Notes: generated by a model not told the origin, from the letters alone. A DNA stretch of 64,000 nt from Paenibacillus sp. AN1007 (GCF_040702995.1 NZ_CP159992.1:5281501-5345500), one strand, 5' to 3'; positions 1 through 9,262 are shown, counted from the stretch's first letter. Program-made: numbers and translations.

Positions 1-120
1 TTCTCCTGATCCACTGCTTGCGGCTCCATTTGTCGTACCTGCGTCGTTTTTCGATCCGCATGCTGCAAGCACCAGTACGAACGTTAAGGTCATCAAAATA
101 AACGGCAACTTTTTAAACAT
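1..120 (-). CDS. Lipoprotein N-terminus, gene cut by window edge (probable solute-binding protein)
   Basis: The reading frame starts at an ATG at 120 and runs off the left edge, so only 40 residues are visible. They form a lipoprotein signal peptide: Lys-Lys near the start, a hydrophobic core, the lipobox LAAC with the lipidated Cys near residue 21, then a Gly/Ser/Thr/Asn-rich linker. A GGGGGAGG ribosome binding site lies about 7 bases upstream. This pattern is typical of extracytoplasmic binding proteins of ABC importers, but the binding domain is outside the window, so the substrate is unknown. Confidence 0.8.
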   Translation of the reverse strand, partial: MFKKLPFILMTLTFVLVLAACGSKNDAGTTNGAASSGSGE

Positions 121-302
121 GTTTTGTTTTCCTCCCCCAATGTAGTGATGGCGTTTTGTGAATTTGTGTGATCACCATCAACTCTTTAATCATTGTAATT
201 TCGGTATGTCATCTGAAAATCAATGTTTTGTAAACGCAATGTTAAAAATATGAATGGGGATAAAATACGAAACATATTTTTGATTGCTGGCAGCCGCTTC
301 GG

Positions 303-412
303 GAACGGACGTTGTTTCAATCGCTGTTATCCCCGGATATATTGATTAATATTCTAGAGGAGTATATCCGGGGATAAAGGCGAACGCTCCGCTTTTCCAC
401 AATCGTTCCGTT
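303..412 (+). repeat. Structured intergenic repeat, copy A
   Basis: A perfect 15-bp inverted repeat (327-341 with 363-377, core TTATCCCCGGATATA) is enclosed by shorter outer arms (GGAACG at 302-307, CGTTCC at 404-409). A GCGAACGC/TCCGCTT stretch follows the main stem. The layout is shared with copies near 513, 9151 and 40181. Confidence 0.7.
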
Positions 413-512
413 GCCTCCGCTGCGTCAGCGCTCATCTGTTTCTAAAACATTTGATTCCCCATCCAAAAGGGAGGGGCAGGGGAAAGAGTACTCCGTGCTG
501 GGCGTTTCGGTT

Positions 513-624
513 ACGGATCATTCTTCCGATCGCTGTTGTCTCCAAATCGTTATGGATTTTATTTTTCATATGTAAACATTCCGAGACAAAGGCGAGCGCT
601 TCGCTTCTACAGAATCGATTCCGT
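513..624 (+). repeat. Structured intergenic repeat, copy B
   Basis: Same layout as copy A: an outer arm ACGGATCATTCT with partner AGAATCGATTCCGT, the shared CCGATCGCTGTT and GCGAGCGCTTCGCTTC blocks, and a central stem. The central arms are changed to TTGTCTC (536-542) and GAGACAA (583-589), which still pair. The two arms have therefore changed together relative to copies A and C. Confidence 0.7.
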
Positions 625-781
625 CTCCTGCACTTGATCACTTCTTTGGAATTCCAAAAGCTTTGATCCCAGCTATGGGTGGTAGCAATAAAAGGCCTGC
701 CTCAGACAAGGCTGGCCTCAAGAATATATGAAGATAAGATTTTTTTTCTTTCTAACTATAAGAAACGTAGAAGTTGATCAA

Positions 782-832
782 AAAAGACGCCTCATATGAT
801 ATGTATTACACATATCATATGAGGCGTCTTTT
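782..832 (-). terminator. Long perfect hairpin terminator after arsB
   Basis: A 23-bp perfect inverted repeat (arms beginning AAAAGACGCCTCATATGA) with a 3-5 base loop and A/T-runs at both ends. It lies 37 bases beyond the arsB stop and could terminate in either direction. Confidence 0.85.
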
Positions 833-868
833 CATTTCTATCTCTATTTGTAAACTCATTGCTTATTG

Positions 869-2161
869 TTATCCCAAAATCCACAGCCATAATGCTAGTC
901 CTGCCAACGTAATCAACAACGTTGGAACCGTCAGGATGATGCCTGCCTTGAAGTAATATCCCCACGTAATCTTCACGCCTTTGCGTGACAATACATGCAG
1001 CCACAGCAGGGTGGCCAGTGATCCGATCGGTGTCATCTTCGGACCCAGATCGGAACCAATCACATTGGCATAGATCATAGCCTCTCTTAAGATCCCCTCC
1101 GTATGCGTCCCCTGAATGGCAAGCAGATTGATTAACACTGTTGGCAGGTTGTTCATCACGGATGATAATACAGCAGCCATCAGTCCCATACCCAGTGATG
1201 CAGCAAGCAGACCATAATTCGCTACAGCATCCAGCCAGCTGCTCAGGTGATCTGTTAACCCGGCATTACGCAGACCGTATACTACAATATACATGCCCAC
1301 CGAGAAGACAACGATGGACCAAGGTGCTTCTTTGACCACCCGCTTTAAATCTACCGCTTCACTCTTGCGTGCAAGAATACCGAATAAGAGCGCCACCGCA
1401 CCTACAATAACGGAGACGGGAATCGGGAGGAATTCACTGGAAGCATAGGCGACCAGCAGCAGACCCAACATAAACCAGGCAATCTTGAAGACACGCGGAT
1501 CACGGATTGCTTCCTTCGGGTCTCGGGCAGCGGTGATATCGTAAGTCTGCGGAATGCTTTTGCGATAAAACATAAACAGCATCGCCGTACTCGCTGCAAT
1601 CGAGAACAGATTGGGCACAATCATACGCACCGCATACTCTACAAATGTAATGCCGAAGAAATCGGCAGACACAATGTTTACCAGATTGCTGACGACCAGC
1701 GGCAGTGAAGTGGTATCCGCTACGAATCCGCTCGCCATAACAAAGGCCAGTACCATGCGCTCATCAAACTTCAACGCACGAACCATCGCCAGGACGATCG
1801 GTGTCAGAATAAGCGCTGCACCGTCATTCGCAAACAAGGCAGACACTGCCGCGCCCAGCAAAATGGAATAAAGGAACAGCCTTCGTCCGCTGCCTCCAGC
1901 CAGCCTTGCCATATGAAGGGCCGCCCACTCGAAAAACCCGGTTTCGTCCAAAATCAATGAAATCATAATAATACCAACAAAAGCCAGCGTAGCATTCCAT
2001 ACAATAGAAGCTACATCCGAAGCGTCATTCAGGGTGACTACCCCGGCTGCCAGAGCCAGGATTGCTCCCCCTGAAGCACTCCAACCTATTCCAATGCCGC
2101 GAGGCTGCCAGATCACCATCGTGATCGTCAAAACAAATATTAAAATTGCTGCATATACCAT
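869..2161 (-). CDS. arsB: Arsenite efflux membrane protein ArsB
   Basis: ArsB-type inner-membrane pump that expels arsenite or antimonite. The 430-residue protein is hydrophobic throughout, with about 11-12 predicted membrane segments, and closely resembles the Staphylococcus plasmid ArsB in length and order of motifs. Visible family signatures are ANDGAALILTP (residues 111-121), ADTTSLPLVVSNLVN (148-162), and the C-terminal MNNLPTVL and GSDLGPKMTPIGSL. An AGGAGG site precedes the ATG by 4 bases. No arsR, arsC or arsA is adjacent, and no ArsR-type operator was recognised upstream, so this copy stands outside a normal ars operon. A broader ArsB/NhaD permease role cannot be excluded. Confidence 0.9.
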   Translation of the reverse strand: MVYAAILIFVLTITMVIWQPRGIGIGWSASGGAILALAAGVVTLNDASDVASIVWNATLAFVGIIMISLILDETGFFEWAALHMARLAGGSGRRLFLYSILLGAAVSALFANDGAALILTPIVLAMVRALKFDERMVLAFVMASGFVADTTSLPLVVSNLVNIVSADFFGITFVEYAVRMIVPNLFSIAASTAMLFMFYRKSIPQTYDITAARDPKEAIRDPRVFKIAWFMLGLLLVAYASSEFLPIPVSVIVGAVALLFGILARKSEAVDLKRVVKEAPWSIVVFSVGMYIVVYGLRNAGLTDHLSSWLDAVANYGLLAASLGMGLMAAVLSSVMNNLPTVLINLLAIQGTHTEGILREAMIYANVIGSDLGPKMTPIGSLATLLWLHVLSRKGVKITWGYYFKAGIILTVPTLLITLAGLALWLWILG

Positions 2162-2331
2162 AGTTCCTCCTGCTGTCCTGACTGAACATGTTTATATTGA
2201 CGTTCCATAATTAAAATACATCGCATGCCTTGCGTGTAAGAACCAGACGATATATTTATACAGGCCCACAGGAGGATTGTCTATCTTTATTTTCTTCTAT
2301 ATTACAAATACAGGATATTGACCTTCGACAT

Positions 2332-4431
2332 TCAAGACTTGTTGTCGTTTTTGGCAGGATCATCCACCATTTTGAACATACCGAGCAGTCCCTGTAACTG
2401 TTCTGCCATGCTGTTCAAATGAGCAGAAGAAGACGCAATCTCCTCAACGGAAGCAAGCTGTTCCTGCGAAGAAGCAGATACTGATTCGGTGCTTGCCGCC
2501 GATTCTTGCGTGACGTTCGAGATATCCGTCATCGTTCGAACAACATGAGACGCACCGCTCTCCAATTGTTTTGTCGTTTCGGACAATGCATCCAGCGTAT
2601 AGACTGCATTTTCCACAGCTTCACGAATTTGAGCAAAAGATTGTTCAGATGTATTTACAGCTTGTATACCATCACCAACCCGGCTTTGGGCTGCATTCAT
2701 CGCTGTCAGAGCCGAATCCATATCCTGACGAATATTATGGACAAGTTCACCAATCTGGGCTGCAGAACTGCCGGATTCTTCAGCCAGCTTACGCACCTCA
2801 CCAGCCACGACTGCGAATCCACGCCCTGCATCGCCTGCTCGGGCTGCTTCAATAGACGCATTCAAGGCAAGCAGGTTGGTCTGTTTGGAGATGGAAGCAA
2901 TGACGTCAACCATACTGCCAATCTCAACCGAACGGGTATTAAGGGACTGAACAACTTTTCCTAACTGCTCTACAGTCTCCTGGATGATGTTCATCTGTTC
3001 GACAGCCTGTCCCGCTGCTTTATTCCCTGAAGATGCTGCACCCGACGTATCCCGCATTGTTGTTGTAATGGATTGGACGCGCTCTGACATCAGACGCACA
3101 TCCTCTGCCATCCGGCTCATCTGTCCCGATCCGTCCTTCACACTGTTCACCTGCTGCTCAGCACCCTCAGCAAGCTCTTGAATAGCCATTGTTGAATGTT
3201 CAATAGCTTTAGTTGTCTGGTCTGCACTTGCAGACAGCTCTTGCGAAGATGCGGATACCTGCTCTGCCGTTTCCTGTACGCCCAGAATCATCATCCGTAA
3301 GTTATCCACCATACGTTCGAAGTATTTCGCCAGTTCACCTACCTCATCCTTACGTCTGCTATCCATCTTCACGGTCAGATCACCTTTACTCACTGCACGG
3401 GCTGATTCCTGAAGCCGCTTGATTGGACGAAGCATCGAACGAGTAAACCAGATAATAAAGATTACAGCCAGAAATACGGAAGCCAGAAGAACGATGAGTG
3501 TAGCTAATCGAATTTCTTTGCTTGCGTCGGTGACTTCGCTCTTGAACATCGTACCTGCTATTTTCCAGCCAGTGGCTTCATTGGTAGAGAAAATCATCAT
3601 TTTGGAGCGATCTTCGTATACATAGTCGAATTGACCTTCCTTACTTTCGTACATCGGTTCCAAAGCTGCACTGTCTTCTTTAGTACCTGCTTCCTGCACA
3701 GGGGAAACAACAACATTTTTGTTGGCATCCAGGATAATAACATATCCTTCTTTCCCGACCTTGATAGAGGCCTGATCTTGCAGATTCGTCAAGTCCAGTG
3801 ACAATCCTATCACGGAGGATTGATCTTTTAAGGTCCTAGAGATAAACACAACGGCTGTGCCGTCTGTATTTTGGGTGACTGGAGAAACAGCAATTGTACC
3901 CGGCTTCTCCATCGCCAGCTTGTACCAATCCCGCTCTCTTGGATCATATGCTTCACCTCGCAGACTGCTCTCTGTTGGCTTGCCGCGAACCATGACCCCA
4001 TCCTTCGTCCCTACGAAAATATTAAGAGCATCTGGATGCAGCCCTAGATACTGAGCGAGCTTGGCCTGAAGCTCAGTACTATCATTCTCTCCTTTGATCA
4101 AGGTCGGTTCGAGTGAATCCGAGAAGAAATTAATGTCAAAAATTTTGCTGTTGACCTGACTTTCCACTATTTTATTGGCCGTACTTACACTCTGCACGGC
4201 ACTGTCATTCAACTGCCCCTGCACCGTATCTTCTGCGATATACAAAGACACTATACTAATCGCCAAACTCGGTACCAAGAGTACGATCAGGAACGAAACG
4301 AGCATTTTATTTCTGATATTCCAGACAAAAGTCTTCTTTTTACTCTTCTTTTTGTTTATATTCGGTTTTGCTTTGACTGGTTTGACAGGTTTCTCACTTT
4401 TTTCAGGTCTGTGCTCCTGGATTTTGTTCAT
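2332..4431 (-). CDS. Methyl-accepting chemotaxis protein, dCache-HAMP-MCP
   Basis: Membrane chemoreceptor feeding the CheA/CheW pathway. Order along its 699 residues: a Lys-rich cytoplasmic N-terminus (1-40), TM1 (about 43-65), a large extracellular Cache sensor (about 70-305, with RERDWY and SPVTQ motifs typical of dCache_1), TM2 (about 308-332), HAMP (to about 386), and a long helical signalling domain. The signalling tip is canonical, with NLLALNASIEAARAG followed by GRGFAVVAGEVRKLAEES. The ligand cannot be told, though dCache_1 receptors often bind amino acids. A GGGGG ribosome binding site precedes the ATG. It appears to be a single-gene unit. Confidence 0.93.
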   Translation of the reverse strand: MNKIQEHRPEKSEKPVKPVKAKPNINKKKSKKKTFVWNIRNKMLVSFLIVLLVPSLAISIVSLYIAEDTVQGQLNDSAVQSVSTANKIVESQVNSKIFDINFFSDSLEPTLIKGENDSTELQAKLAQYLGLHPDALNIFVGTKDGVMVRGKPTESSLRGEAYDPRERDWYKLAMEKPGTIAVSPVTQNTDGTAVVFISRTLKDQSSVIGLSLDLTNLQDQASIKVGKEGYVIILDANKNVVVSPVQEAGTKEDSAALEPMYESKEGQFDYVYEDRSKMMIFSTNEATGWKIAGTMFKSEVTDASKEIRLATLIVLLASVFLAVIFIIWFTRSMLRPIKRLQESARAVSKGDLTVKMDSRRKDEVGELAKYFERMVDNLRMMILGVQETAEQVSASSQELSASADQTTKAIEHSTMAIQELAEGAEQQVNSVKDGSGQMSRMAEDVRLMSERVQSITTTMRDTSGAASSGNKAAGQAVEQMNIIQETVEQLGKVVQSLNTRSVEIGSMVDVIASISKQTNLLALNASIEAARAGDAGRGFAVVAGEVRKLAEESGSSAAQIGELVHNIRQDMDSALTAMNAAQSRVGDGIQAVNTSEQSFAQIREAVENAVYTLDALSETTKQLESGASHVVRTMTDISNVTQESAASTESVSASSQEQLASVEEIASSSAHLNSMAEQLQGLLGMFKMVDDPAKNDNKS

Positions 4432-4557
4432 TTGTTTTTCCCCCTTGTATTTATGAAGCCATTCTCTTTGTTATGTATAAACTTTGAACTTCTATTGGCT
4501 TATATTATATATCGGCTAACAATGAGGTTTATTTGATAAGAATGCGGTTTACGACAA

Positions 4558-4587
4558 ACAGGCTGCTTCCTATTGGGAGCAGCCTGT
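4558..4587 (-). terminator. Hairpin after the EAL-domain gene
   Basis: A 10-bp perfect stem (ACAGGCTGCT / AGCAGCCTGT) with a 10-base loop lies 27 bases past the EAL gene stop. The T-run on the minus strand is weak (TTTGT). Confidence 0.6.
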
Positions 4588-4613
4588 TCTGTACTATAAA
4601 GTTAAAACATGAT

Positions 4614-5678
4614 TTATTTCACAGCTTTATACGATGCACCCAAGTACGGCCCGTCTGGAGGATACGCTGCCGGTTTCCCAAAATAATAGCCCTGCGCGAG
4701 TTCAATTCCCACCGAGCGACAGAAATCAAATTCTTCGATCCGTTCAATACCTTCAGCAAGCACTTTGCCGCCAAATTGACTAGACATCTGGACAATGTCC
4801 ACAATCTTCTGCTGTTTGATGCGATCCTGATCACAATGATCGATAAGGCTTCGGTCAATTTTGACAAAATCAGGCTCCAGCCGGTTCATCAGCTCAATGG
4901 TGGAATACCCGGCACCTACATCATCCAATGCTACCGACATGCCATGAGCACGATAAACCTTAAAAATATGCTGCAGCGTCGACAGATGCTGAATCTGTTC
5001 CGTTTCCACAACCTCGAAGACGAAGTCCTTGGGGTCCAGTGAGAGGCGTTCAATAGCCTCAAATGTATGTGTCAGGCAGTATTCGGGGTTATAGATGGAG
5101 GAAGGCAGGAAGTTAACAAAACGTTTGACACCACGAGGCAGGAGCCTCGCACTGGTTTCAATAGCCTTAATACGAGCTGTTCGGTCCAGAAATGAGTGCA
5201 GCCCCGTTTCATGTGCCACTTCAAACAATTCATAGGAACTAAAAGCTCTTCCGTGTTCCGCCGGACGGAGCAAAAACTCAAATCCAATAATGCACTCTGA
5301 GGCATCGACGATCGGCTGCATATAACTGCTAAACTGGCGTTCCAAAATGATGGAAACGATATCGGCATGTTTGACTCTGGAGTGCTGCATGGATAGGTTG
5401 ATCCATGCACCATCAGCATCTCCTGCAAAAACATCAGAAGCAGATCTCATCTGAGCCATAAGAGAAATGGATAACATTCTCTCCAAATGAACGATCTCTT
5501 CCATTCGAATCTGCAGCTCCTGCACATCTGAAAAATGGAACCAGAGCATCTCTTCTGAATATTCAACATGCCTTCCCTTGGTTTGCAGCGCTTCCAGCAA
5601 AGCAGGGGAGACGGGACGCAGGTACAGCGTACCTTGACCCTCTATTGGATAGATCGGACTGCAGCCACTGCAATTCAT
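4614..5678 (-). CDS. EAL-domain protein (c-di-GMP phosphodiesterase family)
   Basis: A 354-residue cytoplasmic protein with an unassigned N-terminal region of about 115 residues (CxxC near the start) and a C-terminal EAL domain of about 230 residues. The signature Glu-Ala-Leu is replaced by Glu-Phe-Leu, but the other expected residues are present: Asn of NFLPSS, Glu of EVVETE, the DDVGAGYS loop, Lys of KIDRSL, the Glu pair of AEGIE and QGYYFGKP. It may therefore still hydrolyse c-di-GMP. Without GGDEF or a membrane segment it resembles the Bacillus YkuI type in layout. GGGGG lies 6 bases before the ATG. Confidence 0.88.
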   Translation of the reverse strand: MNCSGCSPIYPIEGQGTLYLRPVSPALLEALQTKGRHVEYSEEMLWFHFSDVQELQIRMEEIVHLERMLSISLMAQMRSASDVFAGDADGAWINLSMQHSRVKHADIVSIILERQFSSYMQPIVDASECIIGFEFLLRPAEHGRAFSSYELFEVAHETGLHSFLDRTARIKAIETSARLLPRGVKRFVNFLPSSIYNPEYCLTHTFEAIERLSLDPKDFVFEVVETEQIQHLSTLQHIFKVYRAHGMSVALDDVGAGYSTIELMNRLEPDFVKIDRSLIDHCDQDRIKQQKIVDIVQMSSQFGGKVLAEGIERIEEFDFCRSVGIELAQGYYFGKPAAYPPDGPYLGASYKAVK

Positions 5679-5897
5679 GTAGAACCCCCTTGCCAGTTTA
5701 TCAAGCTGTACGTCATTAATGTTATCACGTTTATACCCAAAGTTTGTAAATAGTATATCATGCGTGTTGAAATTAATCTCTATTGTTTTGATGACTTCCT
5801 ATATGACGTTTATAGAAACAGTTGTATTCACTTCTCTCACAAAAAAGACCAGCAGTCTGATGACTGCCAGTCTTTCCTCTGTACCCATTATTAAAGT

Positions 5898-8183
5898 CTA
5901 TGAAGCAGGAATGACAATTTTTTGTCCAACTTTCAGGTTGTACACATTTGTAATTTGATTTGTTTTTAGAAGTACACGCCAGTCCACACCATACTTCAGG
6001 CCGATGCGGTACAAGTTGTCCCCTTTTTTCACGACATGCACCACCTTAGTATTTACAGCTGGTTTTTCCGGCTGCGGTTTAGGTGATGGCGTCGGTTTCG
6101 GCGTTGGCGCCGGTGATGGTTCTGGTTTCGGTTCTGGTGTTGGCTCGGGTTTTGGAGCTGGATCAGTTCCCGGTTTTGGCGTCGCTGCCTCACCTGTCAG
6201 TTTCAATCCGTATTCTGCAAAACCATCTTTATTAGTACCAATGAAAGACATTGCCGGATTGGCTTCAACCAGATCTTTGGCATCTGGAGAAGAAGCAAAT
6301 ACGACTTCAAGGTCATTCAGTGCTTTTGTTACCCCGGCAGATGGCTGGATTGGTGCCAATGACCAGTTGCCGTCTGCTGTGGGGTTAATTGTTTTGTTTT
6401 CACGAATATAGTCGATAATGACTTGACGGTTCTCATCCGGTGCTGCCAGAACGATACGTTTGCCATCCGGGTTAGCCAGTTTGGATGAAGACGCACGATA
6501 GTTATTGGTTGCTACGATGAATTTCTGTGCTGGATCAACCGGTTTGCCTTCAAAACTCAGATTTTTGATCCGGCTTGCTGATGCATTGACAACCGCTGCT
6601 TTGCCGTCATATTTGGCTGGTTGAGTGACATCGATCTGATAGGTTACCCCGTCAATAACATCGAAGTTATACGTCGGGAAATCCATGTTAATCAGCTGCT
6701 GCTGACCGCCTTTGGCTGGATGGATCTGGTTAAATTGGCCTGCTGACCATTCTAACCACTCTTTCAACTCAGCACCATTAACCATTACAGCATGTACCGT
6801 ATTGGGATACACGTAAAGGTCTGCCACATTTTTAATCGCAATTGTACCTTTAGGAATGTTGGTGTAATAGGAAGCACCGGAACGTCCACCCGCTTTGAAA
6901 GGTGCACCTGCCGACAAGACAGGAACATTCTCATAATCGGTACCCTGCAGCTTCTTCTCTACATACCATTTCTGTGCATTGGTTACGATCTGAATAGATG
7001 GGTCATCCTGCACCAGAGCAAAGAAACTGTTGATTGGTGCTGTCGATTCACCAACTGGACCACGTACATACTTCAGTGTGCCCTCGTGCTCGTCATGGAC
7101 AGCATCAACAATTGCCTGATCTGCATCGACCAGCGATTTTTTGTTTGCTGTATCATAGATCGGACGAGCTTCCGTTTTGGAATCAACCACTTTCCATTTG
7201 CCGTCCACCTGCTCCAGATCCAGATCAATGATTCCGAGATGGTCACCCCAGAAGCCCGGCTCTACAGCAGGAACACCGTTGATTGTACCCTTCTCCAGAT
7301 CTACTCCTTTTTTACCTTTGAAGTCTGCACTAGGGAACACTTTGTGGGCATGTCCAAACAGGATGGCATTGATGCCTTCCACTTGACTCAGGTACAGCAC
7401 GGAATTCTCCATCAGGTCGGTTTGCGGAATATCTTCAAATCCGGAGTGAGGAATCGCTACGATAATGTCTGCACCTTCGGCTTTCATCTTCGGAATAAAC
7501 TTTTTCGCGGTAGCAATAATATCCTTGGCTATTACTTTGCCTTCCAGGTTGGCGCTGTCCCACTGCATGATTTGCGGCGGCACAAAGCCGATCACACCCA
7601 CTTTAATGGTATGCTCCTTACCATTTTCATCCGTAACTTTCTTGTCCAAAATTTTGTATGGGGTAAAATAGTTTTTGTCGTTTGTTTCATCTTGATCACC
7701 ATCGTCCACATAGACATTGGCATTAATATAAGGGAAGTTAGCTCCCTCCAGCGTCATGTCAAGGAAATCGAGACCATAGTTGAATTCATGGTTACCGATG
7801 TTGCCTGCATCATAGTCAAGCAGATTCATCGCTTTATATACAGGGTGAGTTTCACCCTTTTTCAGAGGATCGATCTTCGCTACATAGTCTCCCATCGGGT
7901 TGCCCTGAATCAAGTCACCGTTGTCGAACAACAAGCTGTTTTTCGCTTCTTCACGAGCTTTCTTGATCAGCGAAGCTGTTTTGGCCAGACCATATTGATC
8001 TGTCTCTTTGTCCGAATAATAGTCGTAATTGATCAGGTTGTCATGAATGTCTGTTGTCTCCATGATCCGCAATTTGACTTTGGCCGCATCTGCAGCCGAT
8101 ACAGGTACCGGAAATACCGCAAGCACGTTTAACGCAACGAAAGCGGCAGTCAGGCTTGATAACACTTTTTTGCTTTTCTTCAA
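5898..8183 (-). CDS. Secreted 2',3'-cyclic-nucleotide 2'-phosphodiesterase/5'-nucleotidase with LysM anchor
   Basis: Cell-wall-associated enzyme that would hydrolyse extracellular cyclic nucleotides and nucleotides to nucleosides and phosphate. Residues 1-30 are a signal peptide (cleavage after VSA). The metallophosphatase domain carries metal-binding motifs TTDIHDN (43-49), NGDLIQGN (88-95), GNHEFNYG (130-137), IPHSG and GHAHKVFP. The 5'-nucleotidase C-terminal domain follows to about residue 600. A Pro-Lys/Glu/Thr linker (about 672-710) leads to one C-terminal LysM domain (714-761), which should bind peptidoglycan. The start is a TTG behind GGGAGGGG. It could feed nucleosides to the importer at 36.6-41.5 kb, but this link is an inference. 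Confidence 0.92.
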   Translation of the reverse strand: MKKSKKVLSSLTAAFVALNVLAVFPVPVSAADAAKVKLRIMETTDIHDNLINYDYYSDKETDQYGLAKTASLIKKAREEAKNSLLFDNGDLIQGNPMGDYVAKIDPLKKGETHPVYKAMNLLDYDAGNIGNHEFNYGLDFLDMTLEGANFPYINANVYVDDGDQDETNDKNYFTPYKILDKKVTDENGKEHTIKVGVIGFVPPQIMQWDSANLEGKVIAKDIIATAKKFIPKMKAEGADIIVAIPHSGFEDIPQTDLMENSVLYLSQVEGINAILFGHAHKVFPSADFKGKKGVDLEKGTINGVPAVEPGFWGDHLGIIDLDLEQVDGKWKVVDSKTEARPIYDTANKKSLVDADQAIVDAVHDEHEGTLKYVRGPVGESTAPINSFFALVQDDPSIQIVTNAQKWYVEKKLQGTDYENVPVLSAGAPFKAGGRSGASYYTNIPKGTIAIKNVADLYVYPNTVHAVMVNGAELKEWLEWSAGQFNQIHPAKGGQQQLINMDFPTYNFDVIDGVTYQIDVTQPAKYDGKAAVVNASASRIKNLSFEGKPVDPAQKFIVATNNYRASSSKLANPDGKRIVLAAPDENRQVIIDYIRENKTINPTADGNWSLAPIQPSAGVTKALNDLEVVFASSPDAKDLVEANPAMSFIGTNKDGFAEYGLKLTGEAATPKPGTDPAPKPEPTPEPKPEPSPAPTPKPTPSPKPQPEKPAVNTKVVHVVKKGDNLYRIGLKYGVDWRVLLKTNQITNVYNLKVGQKIVIPAS
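6060..6180 (-). repeat. Pro-rich linker coding repeats
   Basis: Short six-base units, visible on the plus strand as variants of GGTTTC GGT and GGCGTC GGT, encode alternating Pro-Lys/Glu/Thr/Ser residues between the nucleotidase and LysM domains. Such tracts can change length by slippage. Confidence 0.7.
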
Positions 8184-8674
8184 AATAACCCCTCCCGGTT
8201 ATGTACATCGAATCATGCCATATTCGCAAACAACAAGCACAGAAAATAATAGATTTCATGGGTTGTGCGTGCTGATAATCCAATGAAGATTCATTAATGG
8301 ACATCAGGTTAGTTTATCTCACATGAACACCTATTCATATCTGTGCGCGTCATTTACATCCAAATCATAACGTAATGTTAAACCGTTGAAAAGCATTAAT
8401 TTTTACGTTATCCGCACATACCTGGTCAGAATTACATTTTCATGCGTAAATTCGACAATTTCCGCAGTATTTTAGGAAATAATTAGGGTTATTTTATTTA
8501 AATTACGTATATTACATCACCATTACACCCAGCTGATCTAAGCTGCATTGATCCGATATCACCAAAAAAACCGTGAAGCCTTGAGAAGGCATTCACGGTT
8601 ATTATAGGGCAGCAGGCTTCGTCATCTGACAACGGAGCTCCGCAAAGAAACTGCTGAAATAATGTCAGAATGAA
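8184..8674. other. AT-rich intergenic region upstream of the nucleotidase gene
   Basis: No gene is seen. It holds a strong minus-strand terminator (8564-8600) and AT-rich sequence that must contain the nucleotidase promoter. Near 8370-8400 the minus strand carries TTAACA and TTATGA 11 bases apart, which weakly recalls a PhoP-box. I do not call it. Confidence 0.5.
8564..8600 (-). terminator. Terminator of the PNPOx-like gene
   Basis: On the minus strand the stem AACCGTGAATGCC pairs with GGCTTCACGGTT around a short TTCTCAA loop, followed by a seven-T run. It lies 75 bases past the stop of the PNPOx-like gene. Confidence 0.88.
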
Positions 8675-9091
8675 TCACTGTTCCCATACATGATGTTCAT
8701 GGTCTTTGCCAGTATATTCAATTCTGGAAGGTGTAATATCCAAAATGACATAGTTAGGGTCATTAGGTCCATCGAACCATGCCTTTAACTCATCATTCCA
8801 TACCTGCTCACGCAGACCCTCATTTTTGGTTACTTCACATGTACCCTCGATCTCAACCACTTCCTTGGAGCCTCCAGCTTCGTAACCGAGCAGCAGGCTG
8901 ACATTCGGATTTTTCTCCAGTTCTTCTACCTTATGCGTACGGCGGTTGGTAGCCAGATGAATGTTCAGTCCATCATTGAAAAGAGCCATATAACGAGACT
9001 TCGGCTTGCCATTCTCTACGGTTGAAAAGCTGCAAAACGGGTTATTTTCCAAAGCTTTCACAATGTTTTGTTCCAATTCGTTCTGGTTCAT
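8675..9091 (-). CDS. Pyridoxamine 5'-phosphate oxidase-fold protein (general stress protein 26-like)
   Basis: A 138-residue single-domain split-barrel protein of the family that binds FMN or a related cofactor. The visible pattern FCSFSTVENGKPKSRYM, IHLATNRRTHKVEELEKNPNVSLL and VVEIEGTCEV follows the general stress protein 26/YdaG type. The exact reaction is unknown. AAAGGAG lies 8 bases before the ATG. It has its own terminator and follows structured repeat copy C, so it is probably monocistronic. Confidence 0.8.
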   Translation of the reverse strand: MNQNELEQNIVKALENNPFCSFSTVENGKPKSRYMALFNDGLNIHLATNRRTHKVEELEKNPNVSLLLGYEAGGSKEVVEIEGTCEVTKNEGLREQVWNDELKAWFDGPNDPNYVILDITPSRIEYTGKDHEHHVWEQ

Positions 9092-9150
9092 GGGAGTTGC
9101 TCCTTTCAGGTTGGGGAGTGTTTGACAAATTGTGCAGAAACGTTACGTAA

Positions 9151-9262
9151 ACGGATCGTTCTTCCGATCGCTGTTATCCCCGGATTTATTATTGAATAGC
9201 TGTTTAATGGGAAATAATCCGGTGATAAAAGCGAGCGCTTCGCTTCTTCAGAATCGATTCGG
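9151..9262 (+). repeat. Structured intergenic repeat, copy C
   Basis: Contains ACGGATCGTTCTTCCGATCG, the central stem TTATCCCCGGATTATT-like arm (9174-9190) with AATAATCCGGTGATAA (9213-9228), GCGAGCGCTTCGCTTCTTC and the closing arm AGAATCGATTCGG. It begins about 60 bases upstream of the PNPOx-like start. Confidence 0.7.

Larger units (their letters stand above)
121..868. other. Intergenic region with two structured repeat copies
   Basis: No convincing gene lies between the lipoprotein start and the arsB stop. The stretch holds two copies of a structured intergenic repeat (303-412 and 513-624), an imperfect GGCC hairpin near 693-717 and a long terminator hairpin at 782-832. Short open frames on both strands here have no ribosome binding site and are spanned by the repeats. 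Confidence 0.7.

Noticed and set aside
451..666. Small open frames on both strands in the 121-868 region
   Set aside because: They run across the structured repeat copies, lack ribosome binding sites and have no domain.
6792..8132. Long plus-strand open frame (446 codons) opposite the nucleotidase gene
   Set aside because: It is the antisense shadow of a gene with clear metallophosphatase motifs, and its product is Cys/His/Phe-rich without any recognisable domain or start site.
8360..8400. Pho box upstream of the nucleotidase gene
   Set aside because: Only one good TTAACA repeat plus a weak second unit on the minus strand; not enough for a PhoP site.
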